Source: DASSKP01 sp035695045
Lineage (GTDB): Bacteria > Actinomycetota > Actinomycetes > JAFAQI01
Assembly (NCBI GenBank): GCA_035695045.1
Contig: DASSEX010000051.1
Span: 1-64,000 of the forward strand
Length of the DNA stretch: 64,000 nucleotides
Reading direction: 5' to 3'
A program made the translations under genes and the position numbers. The notes beneath the pieces are model-generated. The model was given only the letters and a program-made list of their open reading frames with translations. It did no database searches and was not told the origin of the DNA. This document shows positions 51,176 through 64,000 of this stretch, one piece after another. Numbering within the stretch: the stretch's first letter is position 1; every line of letters starts with the position of its first letter.

Positions 51176-51729
51176 GAGGTCGCCTCCCGGGGTGCGCGGC
51201 GCAGTCCGCCGCTGCCCTCCGGCCATCCCGGCGTGTCCGGCTCGAGAGCCACGCCGACGCTGTTGAGCAGTCCCGACACCAACCGGTAGTAGCCCGCGAG
51301 CACTACCAGCTCCAGCAGCTGCTCGTCGCTCCACCGCGACGCAAGTCGCTGCCAGGTCTGCTCGCCGACCACGTCGTCGCCGCACAGCTCGTCGACCATC
51401 GCGACGAGTGCGGCGTCGCCGTCGTCCCACCCGGAGCCGGCGTCGTCGGCCAGCCGCGTGATCTCCCCGTCACTCAGCCCGGCGTCACGGCCGATGCGCG
51501 TGTGCTGGCCGAACTCGTACTCCGAACCCGCCCGGAAGCCGGTGCGCAGGATGACGATCTCGCGTTCCCGTGCCGGTAGCCCGGAGCCGCCCAGCAGATG
51601 CCCGCCGAGGGCGAGAAAGCCTTTGTAGAGGTCTCGGTTGTGCCCGAGCGTGCGAAAGATGTTGAGCTGGCGCCGGTCGTCAGTGGGCGGGAGCGGCGCG
51701 ATCCGAGGCTGCGCAGGAAGGTCGGTCAC
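51172..51729 (-). CDS. AhpD-like (carboxymuconolactone decarboxylase family) protein
   Basis: A 185-residue helical protein of the CMD/AhpD fold: NIFRTLGHNRDLYKGFLALGGHLL, LPAREREIVILRTGF and LVVLAGYYRLVSGLLNSVGVAL. The AhpD peroxidase CxxC pair is absent: the region after ILRTGFRAGSEYEFGQH has no such pair, so it is not a thiol peroxidase and the role is unknown. Start GTG 51729; an ATG at 51792 would add about 21 unusual residues. It ends in a 4-base overlap with the SDR. Confidence 0.78.
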   Translation of the reverse strand: MTDLPAQPRIAPLPPTDDRRQLNIFRTLGHNRDLYKGFLALGGHLLGGSGLPAREREIVILRTGFRAGSEYEFGQHTRIGRDAGLSDGEITRLADDAGSGWDDGDAALVAMVDELCGDDVVGEQTWQRLASRWSDEQLLELVVLAGYYRLVSGLLNSVGVALEPDTPGWPEGSGGLRRAPREATS

Positions 51730-51791
51730 CCGGCGGATTCTGCCGGGCTCCGCCCGTGTCGCCGTACCCCCCTCGATGCTGTGACACGCCA

Positions 51792-51820
51792 TTGCGGGAT
51801 CTGCGCTCGACCGTTACATT
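51792..51820 (+). promoter_or_regulatory. Promoter of paaA, probably leaderless
   Basis: TTGCGG (51792-51797), a 17-base spacer, then TACATT (51815-51820). The paaA ATG starts only 6 bases after the -10 box, so the transcript should begin at or within a base or two of the ATG. CAGGAC lies in that gap but would be too near the 5' end to act as a ribosome site. Confidence 0.7.
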
Positions 51821-51826
51821 CAGGAC

Positions 51827-52807
51827 ATGTACACGCAGGGCTTGGACCAGCGTGACGAGGCGCCTGACGCCGTCGAGGAGGCGCAGCTGCTCGCGCGGTT
51901 CGACGAACGCGTCGCCGCGGAGGAGAAGGTCGAGCCCAACGACCGGATGCCCGACGCCTACCGGCGCACGCTGGTACGGCAGATCTCGCAGCACGCGCAC
52001 AGCGAGATCATCGGCATGCAGCCCGAAGGCAACTGGATCACTCGCGCGCCCTCACTGCGCCGCAAGGCGGTGCTGCTGGCCAAGGTGCAGGACGAGGCCG
52101 GCCACGGCCTCTACCTGTACGCCGCCGCAGAGACGCTCGGTGTCTCGCGGGAGGAGATGGTCGACCAGCTGCTGTCCGGCAAGGCGAAGTACAGCTCGAT
52201 CTTCAACTACCCGACACTGACCTGGGCCGACATCGGCGCGATCGGCTGGCTGGTCGACGGCGCCGCGATCATGAACCAGATCCCGCTCTGCCGTTGCTCC
52301 TACGGGCCCTACGCGCGCGCGATGATCCGCATCTGCAAAGAGGAGTCGTTCCACCAGCGGCAGGGCTTCGAGATCATGCTGACCCTGTCGCGCGGCACCG
52401 AGGCGCAGAAGGCGATGGCGCAGGACGCGCTCGACCGTTGGTGGTGGCCGGCGCTGATGATGTTCGGTCCGCACGACAGCGACTCGACGCACTCCGAGCA
52501 GTCGATGGCCTGGAAGATCAAGCGGTTCAGCAATGACGAGCTGCGGCAGAAGTTCGTCGACGTCACCGTGCCGCAGGCCGAGTTCCTCGGTCTGCGCGTC
52601 CCCGACGACGAGCTTCGCTTCGACGAGGAGTCCGCGCACTACGTGTTCGGCGAGCCGGACTGGGACGAGTTCACCGCAGTGCTGCGCGGCCAGGGTCCGT
52701 GCAACACCCAGCGGATGGCGCATCGACGGCGCGCCCACGACGACGGCGCCTGGGTGCGTGAGGCCGCCGAGGCGCACGCGGCGAAGAAACAGGCAGGCGC
52801 CGCATGA
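51827..52807 (+). CDS. paaA: Phenylacetyl-CoA epoxidase, catalytic subunit PaaA
   Basis: A 326-residue ferritin-like di-iron subunit. It has KVQDEAGHGLYLYAAAETLG and CKEESFHQRQGFEIM, supplying the ExxH iron ligands, as well as the MNQIPLCRCSYGPYARAM core and WKIKRFSNDELRQKFVD. With PaaC it forms the epoxidase that converts phenylacetyl-CoA to its ring 1,2-epoxide. It is first in the operon paaABCDE; a promoter with a canonical spacer lies directly before it. Confidence 0.97.
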   Translation: MYTQGLDQRDEAPDAVEEAQLLARFDERVAAEEKVEPNDRMPDAYRRTLVRQISQHAHSEIIGMQPEGNWITRAPSLRRKAVLLAKVQDEAGHGLYLYAAAETLGVSREEMVDQLLSGKAKYSSIFNYPTLTWADIGAIGWLVDGAAIMNQIPLCRCSYGPYARAMIRICKEESFHQRQGFEIMLTLSRGTEAQKAMAQDALDRWWWPALMMFGPHDSDSTHSEQSMAWKIKRFSNDELRQKFVDVTVPQAEFLGLRVPDDELRFDEESAHYVFGEPDWDEFTAVLRGQGPCNTQRMAHRRRAHDDGAWVREAAEAHAAKKQAGAA

Positions 52808-53121
52808 CTGAGAAGACGACGTCGTCCGACGCGTCCGTGACCACGCAGTGGCCGCTGTGGGAGGTCTTCATCCGGTCGCGCAACGGCCTGCACCACCAGC
52901 ACGTCGGCAGTGTGCACGCCGTCGATGCGGAGATGGCGGTCGAGAACGCGCGTGACGTCTACACCCGCCGCGGCGAAGGCGTCAGCATCTGGGTCGTTCC
53001 CTCGGCGCAGATCGTCGCCAGCGACCCGTCGGACAAGGACTCACTGTTCGAGCCTGCGCTCGACAAGGTCTACCGGCACCCGACCTTCTACGAGATCCCC
53101 GACGGTGTCGCGAACATCTGA
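52804..53121 (+). CDS. paaB: Phenylacetyl-CoA epoxidase subunit PaaB
   Basis: A 105-residue PaaB with PLWEVFIRSRNGLHHQHVGSVHA, AVENARDVYTRRGEGVSIWVVPS and a C-terminal KVYRHPTFYEIPDG. It bridges PaaAC units and is needed for activity. It overlaps paaA by 4 bases. Confidence 0.96.
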   Translation: MTEKTTSSDASVTTQWPLWEVFIRSRNGLHHQHVGSVHAVDAEMAVENARDVYTRRGEGVSIWVVPSAQIVASDPSDKDSLFEPALDKVYRHPTFYEIPDGVANI

Positions 53122-53782
53122 GCTGCCGGCGCTTCAGGCGCTCGCCGACGGCTGCCTCGTCCTCTCCCATCGACTGAGCGAGTGGATGAGCCTCGCGCCG
53201 ACCATGGAAGAGGACGTCGCTCTCGGCAACATCGCGCTCGACCTGCTCGGCCAGGCACGCGGCCTGCTCCAGCAGCTGGGGGACGAAGACCGGCTCGCCT
53301 ACTTCCGTGAGGCTCAGGAGTTCCGCAACCCACTCATCTGCGAGCTCCCGAACGGCGACTTCGCACACACCATGCTGCGCCAGCTGTTCGTCGATGCGTG
53401 GCTCGCCGACGTCTGGCCGCAGCTGGCCGCCGGCACCGACGACGGGCAAGTCCGCGGAGTGGCCGAGAAGGCGCAGAAGGAGAACGCCTACCACCTGCGC
53501 CACTCCACGAGCTGGGTCGTGCGTCTCGGCGACGGCACCGAGGAGTCTCAGCGCCGGATGCTCGCCGCCCTCGACGCGCTGTGGCCCTACCGCGGCGAGA
53601 TCCAGAGCGACGCATGGCATGCGCGCGTCGCGGACGTGCTGACCCAAGCGACGTTGCCCGTTCCCGACCGTGACGCGTGGACCCAGCGCACCAGCGCCGA
53701 CGGTTGGCACACCGAGCACCTGGGGTATCTGCTCGCGGAGATGCAGTCGCTGGCGCGAGCGCATCCCGGGGCGACGTGGTGA
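53105..53782 (+). CDS. paaC: Phenylacetyl-CoA epoxidase structural subunit PaaC
   Basis: A 225-residue helical ferritin-like protein with LVLSHRLSEWMSLAPTMEEDVALGNIALDLLGQAR and ENAYHLRHSTSWVVRLGDGTEES; it keeps the fold but is the structural partner of PaaA. The GTG at 53105 lies in the last codons of paaB (17-base overlap). It is slightly shorter than the usual 240-250 residues. Confidence 0.94.
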   Translation: MSRTSELPALQALADGCLVLSHRLSEWMSLAPTMEEDVALGNIALDLLGQARGLLQQLGDEDRLAYFREAQEFRNPLICELPNGDFAHTMLRQLFVDAWLADVWPQLAAGTDDGQVRGVAEKAQKENAYHLRHSTSWVVRLGDGTEESQRRMLAALDALWPYRGEIQSDAWHARVADVLTQATLPVPDRDAWTQRTSADGWHTEHLGYLLAEMQSLARAHPGATW

Positions 53783-54267
53783 ACATGACCCGGACCGGGT
53801 CGCGCGCGTGGGCACTGCTCGCGAACGTGCCGGATCCCGAGATCCCGGTCCTGTCCGTGGTGGATCTCGGCATCGTCCGCGACGTCACGGAGTCGAGCGA
53901 CGGCACGGCGGTGACGGTCACGATCACGCCGACCTACTCCGGTTGCCCCGCGACCGAGGTCATCGCGCGTGACGTGCGCACTGCGCTCGAGACGTCGTAC
54001 GACGCCGTGGACGTGCAGACCCGACTGTCGCCGGCGTGGACGACCGACTGGATGAGCGATGCCGGGCGGCAGAAGCTTCGTGACTTCGGCATCGCTCCGC
54101 CTGGTCGGGTGCTGCTGCCGATCGTCGGACCCGACCGGCCGGACGCGTGTCCGCGCTGCGGCTCGCGCGACGTCGAGGAGCTGGCCGGGTTCGGGTCGAC
54201 ACCGTGCAAGGGGCTGTGGCGGTGCACCTCGTGTCGTGAACCGTTCGACTACTTCAAGAGCCACTGA
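53779..54267 (+). CDS. paaD: Phenylacetate pathway Fe-S assembly-like protein PaaD
   Basis: A 162-residue protein with a DUF59-type N-terminal domain (LLANVPDPEIPVLSVVDLGIVRDV, TPTYSGCPATEVI) and a C-terminal zinc ribbon (CPRCGS and CTSC). PaaD is needed for maturation of the epoxidase, probably of the PaaE cluster. GTG at 53779 shares 4 bases with the paaC stop; an ATG at 53785 is also possible. Confidence 0.95.
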   Translation: MNMTRTGSRAWALLANVPDPEIPVLSVVDLGIVRDVTESSDGTAVTVTITPTYSGCPATEVIARDVRTALETSYDAVDVQTRLSPAWTTDWMSDAGRQKLRDFGIAPPGRVLLPIVGPDRPDACPRCGSRDVEELAGFGSTPCKGLWRCTSCREPFDYFKSH

Positions 54268-54270
54268 GCC

Positions 54271-55335
54271 GTGCCTGTCTTCCACCCGCTGCGGGTCAGT
54301 GATGTGCGCCGGGAGACGGCCGACACCGTGTCGGTCGCTTTCGAGGTGCCCACCGACCTCGTCGAGGCCTACACCTTCGCGCCCGGTCAGCATCTGACGA
54401 TCCGGCTCCCCGGGCCCAACGGCGACGAGGTGCGACGGTCCTACTCGATCTCCAGCGGGGTCGACGACGGCGAGCTGCGCGTCGCCGTCAAGCACATCCC
54501 GGGAGGCGTCTTCGGTGCCTACGCGGCGACGACGCTGCAGCCCGGCGACGTCCTCGATGTGATGACGCCGGTGGGGCACTTCACGACCGCACTCGACGCG
54601 GAGCACGAGAAGACCTACCTCGGCCTGGCCGCGGGCAGCGGCATCACGCCGGTCATCTCGCTCGTGCGCTCGGCTCTCGCTCGCGAACCGCGGAGCCGGT
54701 TCACGCTCGTCTACGGCAACCGTGGGCCCTCGTCGGTCATCTTCAAGGAGGCGCTCGACGACCTCAAGGACCGCTATCTCGCGCGACTCGATGTGATCCA
54801 CGTCTTCAGCCGAGAGCAGCAGTCGGTTCCGTTGCTCAACGGACGGCTGACCGGCGACAAGCTGCGCGCGCTCGCATCGACGCTGCTCGACGTCCCGTCG
54901 TACGACGAGATCTTCGTCTGCGGCCCCGAGCCGATGACCCTCGAGGCACGCGACACTCTCGTCGACCTCGGCGCCGATCCGACCCATGTGCATCTCGAGC
55001 TCTTCGGTTCGGTCACCGCGAGCGCGCCACGCGTCCACTCCGAGACCAGCGACCATCGACAGCTCACGTTCATCTTCAACGGCGTGAAGACGGAGGTGGA
55101 CGACGCGCACCCGGACGACACGGTTCTCGAGGCCGGCGAGTTCGCGGGGCTCGACCTGCCCTACTCGTGCCGCGGCGGCGTCTGTTCGACGTGCCGCGCG
55201 AAGGTGCTCGAGGGGTCCGTCGTGATGGACCACAACTATGCGCTGGAGCCTTGGGAGACCGAGGCAGGCTTCGTGCTCACCTGCCAGTCACACCCGACGA
55301 CCGACCACGTCGTCGTCGACTACGACGCGGTCTGA
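54271..55335 (+). CDS. paaE: Phenylacetyl-CoA epoxidase reductase PaaE
   Basis: A 354-residue reductase with FAD domain RRSYSISS, NAD domain LAAGSGITPVISLVR and VCGPEPM, and a C-terminal plant-type 2Fe-2S domain with CRGGVCSTC and a later Cys in VLTCQSHP. It passes electrons from NADPH to the PaaA di-iron site. It is last in the operon, 3 bases after paaD. Confidence 0.96.
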   Translation: MPVFHPLRVSDVRRETADTVSVAFEVPTDLVEAYTFAPGQHLTIRLPGPNGDEVRRSYSISSGVDDGELRVAVKHIPGGVFGAYAATTLQPGDVLDVMTPVGHFTTALDAEHEKTYLGLAAGSGITPVISLVRSALAREPRSRFTLVYGNRGPSSVIFKEALDDLKDRYLARLDVIHVFSREQQSVPLLNGRLTGDKLRALASTLLDVPSYDEIFVCGPEPMTLEARDTLVDLGADPTHVHLELFGSVTASAPRVHSETSDHRQLTFIFNGVKTEVDDAHPDDTVLEAGEFAGLDLPYSCRGGVCSTCRAKVLEGSVVMDHNYALEPWETEAGFVLTCQSHPTTDHVVVDYDAV

Positions 55336-55366
55336 CGACAGAGGACCTGTCGGCCGGACGGCGGGG

Positions 55367-55792
55367 CTAGCCGTCCAGGAGGCTCCGACCGAGGCTTCGG
55401 CTCCGGCCGCGGAACTCGGCAACCGCGGTGCCGTCGTCGCGGCTGACAGTGACGTCGTACAAGCCCGATCGGCCGCGTCGGCTGCGCTCCGTCGCCCGCG
55501 CCGTCAGCCGCTCGCCCGCAGCCACCGGTTCGAGGAAGCTGACATCGGCTCCGGCCGCGACGGTTCTGTCGTCGTAGGTGTTGCACGCGAACGCGAACGC
55601 GGTGTCAGCGAGAGTGAAGACGTAACCGCCGTGACAGATGCCGTGGCCGTTCACCATGTCGTCGCGGACGGTCATCGTCGCCGTCGCACATCCCGGACCG
55701 ACATCGGAGATGTCGATCCCCAGCCGCTGGCTCGCCAGATCCGCGGCGTACATGCTCTCGGCGCAGCGGCGGGCGGTCTCTGCCGGGTCCAC
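55367..55792 (-). CDS. paaI: Phenylacetate pathway thioesterase PaaI
   Basis: A 141-residue hotdog thioesterase with NGHGICHGGYVFTLADTAFAF, the typical PaaI active-site helix, and VSFLEPVAAGERLTARA. It rescues CoA by hydrolysing ring-hydroxylated phenylacetyl-CoA dead-end products. It is convergent with the paa operon across 31 bases. GTG start at 55792. Confidence 0.92.
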   Translation of the reverse strand: MDPAETARRCAESMYAADLASQRLGIDISDVGPGCATATMTVRDDMVNGHGICHGGYVFTLADTAFAFACNTYDDRTVAAGADVSFLEPVAAGERLTARATERSRRGRSGLYDVTVSRDDGTAVAEFRGRSRSLGRSLLDG

Positions 55793-55835
55793 GCCGGTCA
55801 GCCTCGCATGCCGATCCTGCTAGCCTGGCTCGCAC

Positions 55836-55908
55836 GCGCCGCTAGCTCAATTGGCAGAGCAGCTGGCTCTTAACCAGCGGGTTCGGGGTTCGAGTCCCTG
55901 GCGGCGCA
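55836..55908 (+). tRNA. tRNA-Lys (anticodon CTT)
   Basis: Acceptor GCGCCGC/GCGGCGC, anticodon loop CTCTTAA between GCTGG and CCAGC, T-arm CGGGGTTCGAGTCCCTG with one weak pair. The CCA is not encoded. It decodes AAG, the preferred Lys codon in GC-rich genomes. Confidence 0.95.
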
Positions 55909-55951
55909 CGCTTCTGAACGGATCCGGGCTCCCGGCCTCACGGCCGGGACG

Positions 55952-56416
55952 TCAGCCGCGTCCACCGGCCTCCGCGACCGCTTTGATCCGCGCGATCGTC
56001 TCCGCCATCCCGCGCCTGTTGGTGCGGCCGCGCCAGCGACCCGCCGCGGCCCAGTAGAGCCGGTTGAGCAGCGTAGGGCGGAGCCGGAACCACTCGGTGA
56101 GCACGGTCTTCTGCCCGTCCGGCCGCAGCCGATAGCCCCACGTGTTCACCGGCGAACCCGCGAAGTCGACGGTGAACGCGAACTCACGATCGGGCTCGTA
56201 CGACGTCACCGTGCAGTTCGTCCAGTAGACCGGCCCGCGGCCGTTGCGCTTCACATGCCCGCGGAACCTCGCGCCGGCCGCAGGACCATCCGCGCCGTCG
56301 AGCCACTCCGCTTCGAAGGTCTCCGGACTGAACTCACCGATCCGGCGGATGTCGCTCACCAGCGCGAAGACGACCTGCGGCGGCGCGTCGACGACTGCCG
56401 ACACCTCGTCGTGCAC
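55952..56416 (-). CDS. SRPBCC (polyketide cyclase/START-like) family protein
   Basis: A 154-residue helix-grip fold: VSAVVDAPPQVVFALVSDIRRIGEFSPE near the start, then RFRGHVKRNGRG and TVTSYEPDREFAFTVD, and a C-terminal helix (MAETIARIKAVAEAGG). Such proteins bind hydrophobic ligands. The start is uncertain: GTG at 56416 or 56404. It is the third gene after the hybrid kinase and response regulator, which end just upstream. Confidence 0.75.
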   Translation of the reverse strand: MHDEVSAVVDAPPQVVFALVSDIRRIGEFSPETFEAEWLDGADGPAAGARFRGHVKRNGRGPVYWTNCTVTSYEPDREFAFTVDFAGSPVNTWGYRLRPDGQKTVLTEWFRLRPTLLNRLYWAAAGRWRGRTNRRGMAETIARIKAVAEAGGRG

Positions 56417-56441
56417 GTCTTCCGCCCCAAACCCCGACGGG

Positions 56442-57049
56442 TCAGCGCTGCACCGGCGGGCTGACCGTCGGGCTCGCCAGGTCCGACCGGACGCTGCGCA
56501 GGCAGTCCAGGGCCTCGGCGAGCGGACCACCGTCGGTGGCCTCGTCACCGGCCATGACCAGCAGCCGCTCCACCTTCGCGAGCGACGCGTCGAGACGCTC
56601 GCCGCTGACCGCCTCCAGCCTGCGCTGCAGATCGGCTGCCTGGTCGATCAACCGTTGGCGTTCCTGCTGGAGGCCGAGGAAGACCTCCACCTTCGCGCGC
56701 AGCACCCACGGGTCGAACGGCTTCGCGAGGAAGTCGACAGCGCCCGCCGCGTATCCCCGATAGGCCTGGTGCGCCTCCCGGTCGATCGCGGTCAGGAAGA
56801 TGATCGGGATGTCCTGGGTGCGTGGCCGGCTCTTGATGTGCGCGGCCGTGTCGTAGCCGTCCATCTCCGGCATCTGCACGTCGAGGAGGATCAGCGAGAC
56901 GTCCTCGACGAGCAGATGCTTCAGCGCCTGCTGCCCCGACGTCGCCCGCAGCAGCTCGTGACCGAGACCCCCGAGAATCGCCTCGAGCGCAAGGAGGTTC
57001 TCCTCCCGGTCGTCGACCAGGAGGATCCGGGCGGGTCCGGCGAACGGCA

Positions 57050-57050
<1 letters not shown>
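56442..57050 (-). CDS. Response regulator without output domain
   Basis: A 202-residue protein with a receiver domain (10-130): VDDREEN, phospho-acceptor Asp in LILLDVQMPEMDG, LTAIDRE and LAKPFDP. The rest (130-202) is helix with no DNA-binding or enzymatic domain, so it may act as a phosphorelay link or by binding a partner. Its ATG shares one base with the stop of the giant kinase, so it is coupled to it and probably takes phosphate from it. Confidence 0.9.
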
Positions 57051-62032
<4,982 letters not shown>

Positions 62033-62148
62033 GGAGCCTCCTCGAGGCATCTGGCTCGTAGCCTTGTTGAGCGCGATCTGGTCAGTATGGACCAGAAATC
62101 GCGGAGCGTGACGGTGTATGCACGCAGAGGACATAGCGGACATGGCCG

Positions 62149-64000
62149 ATGAGCGCCGCGCTGAGCCTCGCTCCCGATCCGGCCGCGCCACAGCAGGCGC
62201 GCCGCTTCATCGCCTCCACGCTAGACGCTCCTGAGCTCGCCGAGGCCCGCGAGATCGCTGAACTTCTCGTCAGTGAGCTGGTGACCAACGCCGTCGTGCA
62301 TGCCGCCAGCCCTGTCGAGGTCGCCGTCGAGCAGGACGCGGCCGGCATCGTGGTGCGAGTGCGCGACGCCGACACGGGGCCGCTCGTCATGCGGGCCGGC
62401 GGCGGGATGGAGCTCGACGAGGGTGGCCGCGGCTTCCTGCTCGTCGACCGGCTGGCCGAGGCGTGGGGCACTGATCATCAGGGCGGCAGGAAGTCGGTGT
62501 GGTTCCGGCTCGCCGTCCACCCGACTCCTCCTGACGAACCCGCGACGGCGGAGCCGACCGACGGCACGACCGAGAAGTTCGAGTCGGTTCGCACCGCCGA
62601 GCAGAAGCTGCGCACCTTGCTCCTCCGCCCGTTGCTCCGACGTGCGATGACGTTCGAGGAGCAGGCGCGCGAGCTGCTGCAGCGCATCGTCGACGGTGTC
62701 GACGGCGTCGGCGGTGACCTCACGATGCAAGGGTCGGCGGAGCCGCTCGTCCACTGCGGCGCCGACGTCGCCGAGCACTCCTATCTCCGTGACCTGATCG
62801 TCGACGACCGACGGCTCGGCACATTGACGGTGCACCTGCCCGCGCTCCCCACCGACAACGACGACTGCTTCCTCGAGCTCGCCGCCGAACGCTTGTCGTT
62901 GCTCGCTGCAGAGCACGGCGTCGTCCGCGCCGAGCAGCAGCGGGAGGCCGAGCTCGACTACCTCGCGGAGGCCACCGAGCTGCTCGCCGGGTCGATGAAC
63001 GTCGCGCTCACGCTCACTCTCGCGACGCAGATCGTCGTCCCGCGGCTGGCCGACTGGTCCGCGGCGTTCGTCGTCGACGACCGTGGTCGCCCACGTCGGG
63101 TGACGGCGACACACCGGCGCGAGGACCGCATCGATGCGGTGCACGAGCTGCTCCAGAACGACAAAGAGGTCCGCGCGGCGATCGTGGCGGGCGCGACCGG
63201 CGCGACGCAGCGGCTGCCGTCGACGATCCCTGTCAGTGGGCAGCGCAGCCATGTCGCCGTCATCCCGCTCGTCTCCCGCGGGCGGACGCTCGGGGTTCTC
63301 GTCCTCGGACGTACGACGCCGCTCGACGCCGTTGCGTTCATGGCCACGCTCGAGCTCGGACGGCGTACCGCGATCGCCGTCGACAACGCGCGGCTGCACG
63401 AGGAACAGGTCGCGGCAGCCAACGCGCTGCAGGCATCGCTGTTGCCGTCAGGGCTTCCGGACGTCCCCGGACTGGACCTCGGCGCGCGCTATCACGCAGC
63501 CGCGCCCGGTCTGTCCGTCGGCGGCGACTTCTACGACGCTTTCGCCCTACCGGACGGATCGGTCGTCGTGGCCATTGGCGACGTCTGCGGCAAGGGCGCC
63601 GAGGCAGCGGCCGTCACCGGCACGAGCCGCGACGTGCTTCGACTCCTGCTGATCGACGGCGCGTCACTCACCGAAGCTCTTCGGCGGCTCAACCGCGCGC
63701 TCAACGACCACCCGAGCAGCTCGCGGTTCTGCACCGTTGCGCTCGCCCGCTTCGACACGAGTGGCGAAGCGGTGACGGCCAGCGTCTGCCTTGCCGGCCA
63801 CCCCGAACCGGTGGTCGTCCACGCCGACGGAAGCACCGAGCTGGTCGGCGAGCCCGGCGACCTGCTGGGGGTCCTGCCCGACTCGGCGCTCGGGCTGACC
63901 GAGACGACGGTGACCTTGGAGCCGGGCGACGCGTTCGTTCTCTACACCGACGGCGTCACGGAGCGGCGGGACGGTCGGCGGATGTTCGGGCAGGCAGGTC
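62149..64000 (+). CDS. RsbW-like ATPase/GAF/SpoIIE phosphatase fusion, partial
   Basis: 617 codons are seen; the stop is beyond the window. An HATPase_c domain of the RsbW anti-sigma type (ELVTNAVVHA N-box, GGRGFLLVDRLAEAWG) opens the protein, followed by a linker, a GAF-like domain (about 260-410) and a SpoIIE/PP2C domain with GGDFYDAF, AIGDVCGKGAEAAA, AGHPEPVVVH and LYTDGVTERR, all acidic residues kept. It could both bind and dephosphorylate an anti-sigma antagonist. The ATG at 62149 is the first in frame after a TAG. It is divergent from the poly-HAMP kinase across 116 bases. Confidence 0.9.
   Translation, partial: MSAALSLAPDPAAPQQARRFIASTLDAPELAEAREIAELLVSELVTNAVVHAASPVEVAVEQDAAGIVVRVRDADTGPLVMRAGGGMELDEGGRGFLLVDRLAEAWGTDHQGGRKSVWFRLAVHPTPPDEPATAEPTDGTTEKFESVRTAEQKLRTLLLRPLLRRAMTFEEQARELLQRIVDGVDGVGGDLTMQGSAEPLVHCGADVAEHSYLRDLIVDDRRLGTLTVHLPALPTDNDDCFLELAAERLSLLAAEHGVVRAEQQREAELDYLAEATELLAGSMNVALTLTLATQIVVPRLADWSAAFVVDDRGRPRRVTATHRREDRIDAVHELLQNDKEVRAAIVAGATGATQRLPSTIPVSGQRSHVAVIPLVSRGRTLGVLVLGRTTPLDAVAFMATLELGRRTAIAVDNARLHEEQVAAANALQASLLPSGLPDVPGLDLGARYHAAAPGLSVGGDFYDAFALPDGSVVVAIGDVCGKGAEAAAVTGTSRDVLRLLLIDGASLTEALRRLNRALNDHPSSSRFCTVALARFDTSGEAVTASVCLAGHPEPVVVHADGSTELVGEPGDLLGVLPDSALGLTETTVTLEPGDAFVLYTDGVTERRDGRRMFGQAG

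Noticed and set aside
55836..55908. tRNA-Lys next to the paa genes as an integration site of an island.
   Set aside because: No integrase, no 3' tRNA duplication and no composition change were seen around it.

Overview
The window is a gene-dense stretch of chromosome from a high-GC actinomycete. The signs are very GC-rich DNA, frequent GTG starts, tightly overlapping operons, the orn/tRNA-His pair, the ettA/ssb pair, a PknB-type kinase, SpoIIE-type phosphatases and several actinobacterial families (DUF4389, DUF2231, the YxFxxD lipoprotein). I cannot name the genus. I saw no transposase, integrase, phage gene or CRISPR array. The first gene (malQ) and the last (an RsbW/SpoIIE-type phosphatase) run off the window ends.

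Layout. 1-6.1 kb: malQ, an amidase, an HNH endonuclease, a truncated haemoglobin, a trans-aconitate methyltransferase, an unusual 11-residue-repeat helical protein and a PP2C-like phosphatase. 6.2-11.9 kb: ettA, ssb, two short-chain dehydrogenases, a 63-residue orphan with a near-perfect ribosome site, an ACAD10/11-type kinase and a hotdog thioesterase. 12-16.8 kb: a branched-chain amino acid type ABC operon (livG-F-H-M-K). 16.9-19.2 kb: tRNA-Arg, a cupredoxin lipoprotein, orn, tRNA-His and a Rossmann protein. 19.3-26.4 kb: a more accessory stretch with a large membrane protein, a methyltransferase, a DUF4389 protein, a possible phosphatase remnant, an orphan E1 alpha/beta pair and an SDR. 26.5-34.3 kb: a receptor Ser/Thr kinase, then a five-gene operon (DUF2231, folE, hemerythrin-like, haloalkane dehalogenase-like, patatin) diverging from a Cys-rich regulator, then a lipoprotein and a transporter.

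34.3-46.4 kb: fahA, a D-2-hydroxyacid dehydrogenase coupled to serA, the sulfate ABC operon with an Rrf2 regulator, a CPBP membrane protein, an aromatic aminotransferase and hpd with a divergent Lrp regulator. The aminotransferase, hpd and fahA cover parts of tyrosine catabolism; hmgA is not in the window. 46.4-51.7 kb: a heterodimeric ABC exporter with one ruined ATP site, a VOC protein, an SDR and an AhpD-like protein. 51.8-55.8 kb: phenylacetyl-CoA epoxidase paaABCDE and convergent paaI. 55.8-64 kb: tRNA-Lys, an SRPBCC protein, a response regulator, a 1660-residue hybrid histidine kinase with about 21 HAMP-like modules, and a divergent RsbW/GAF/SpoIIE phosphatase.

The points most worth a second look are the folE/hemerythrin/dehalogenase operon with its putative Fe-S regulator, the hendecad-repeat protein, the poly-HAMP kinase locus, a perfect 25-bp inverted repeat between two convergent genes, a hairpin element that occurs twice at gene 3' ends, and the 63-residue orphan under a perfect palindrome.
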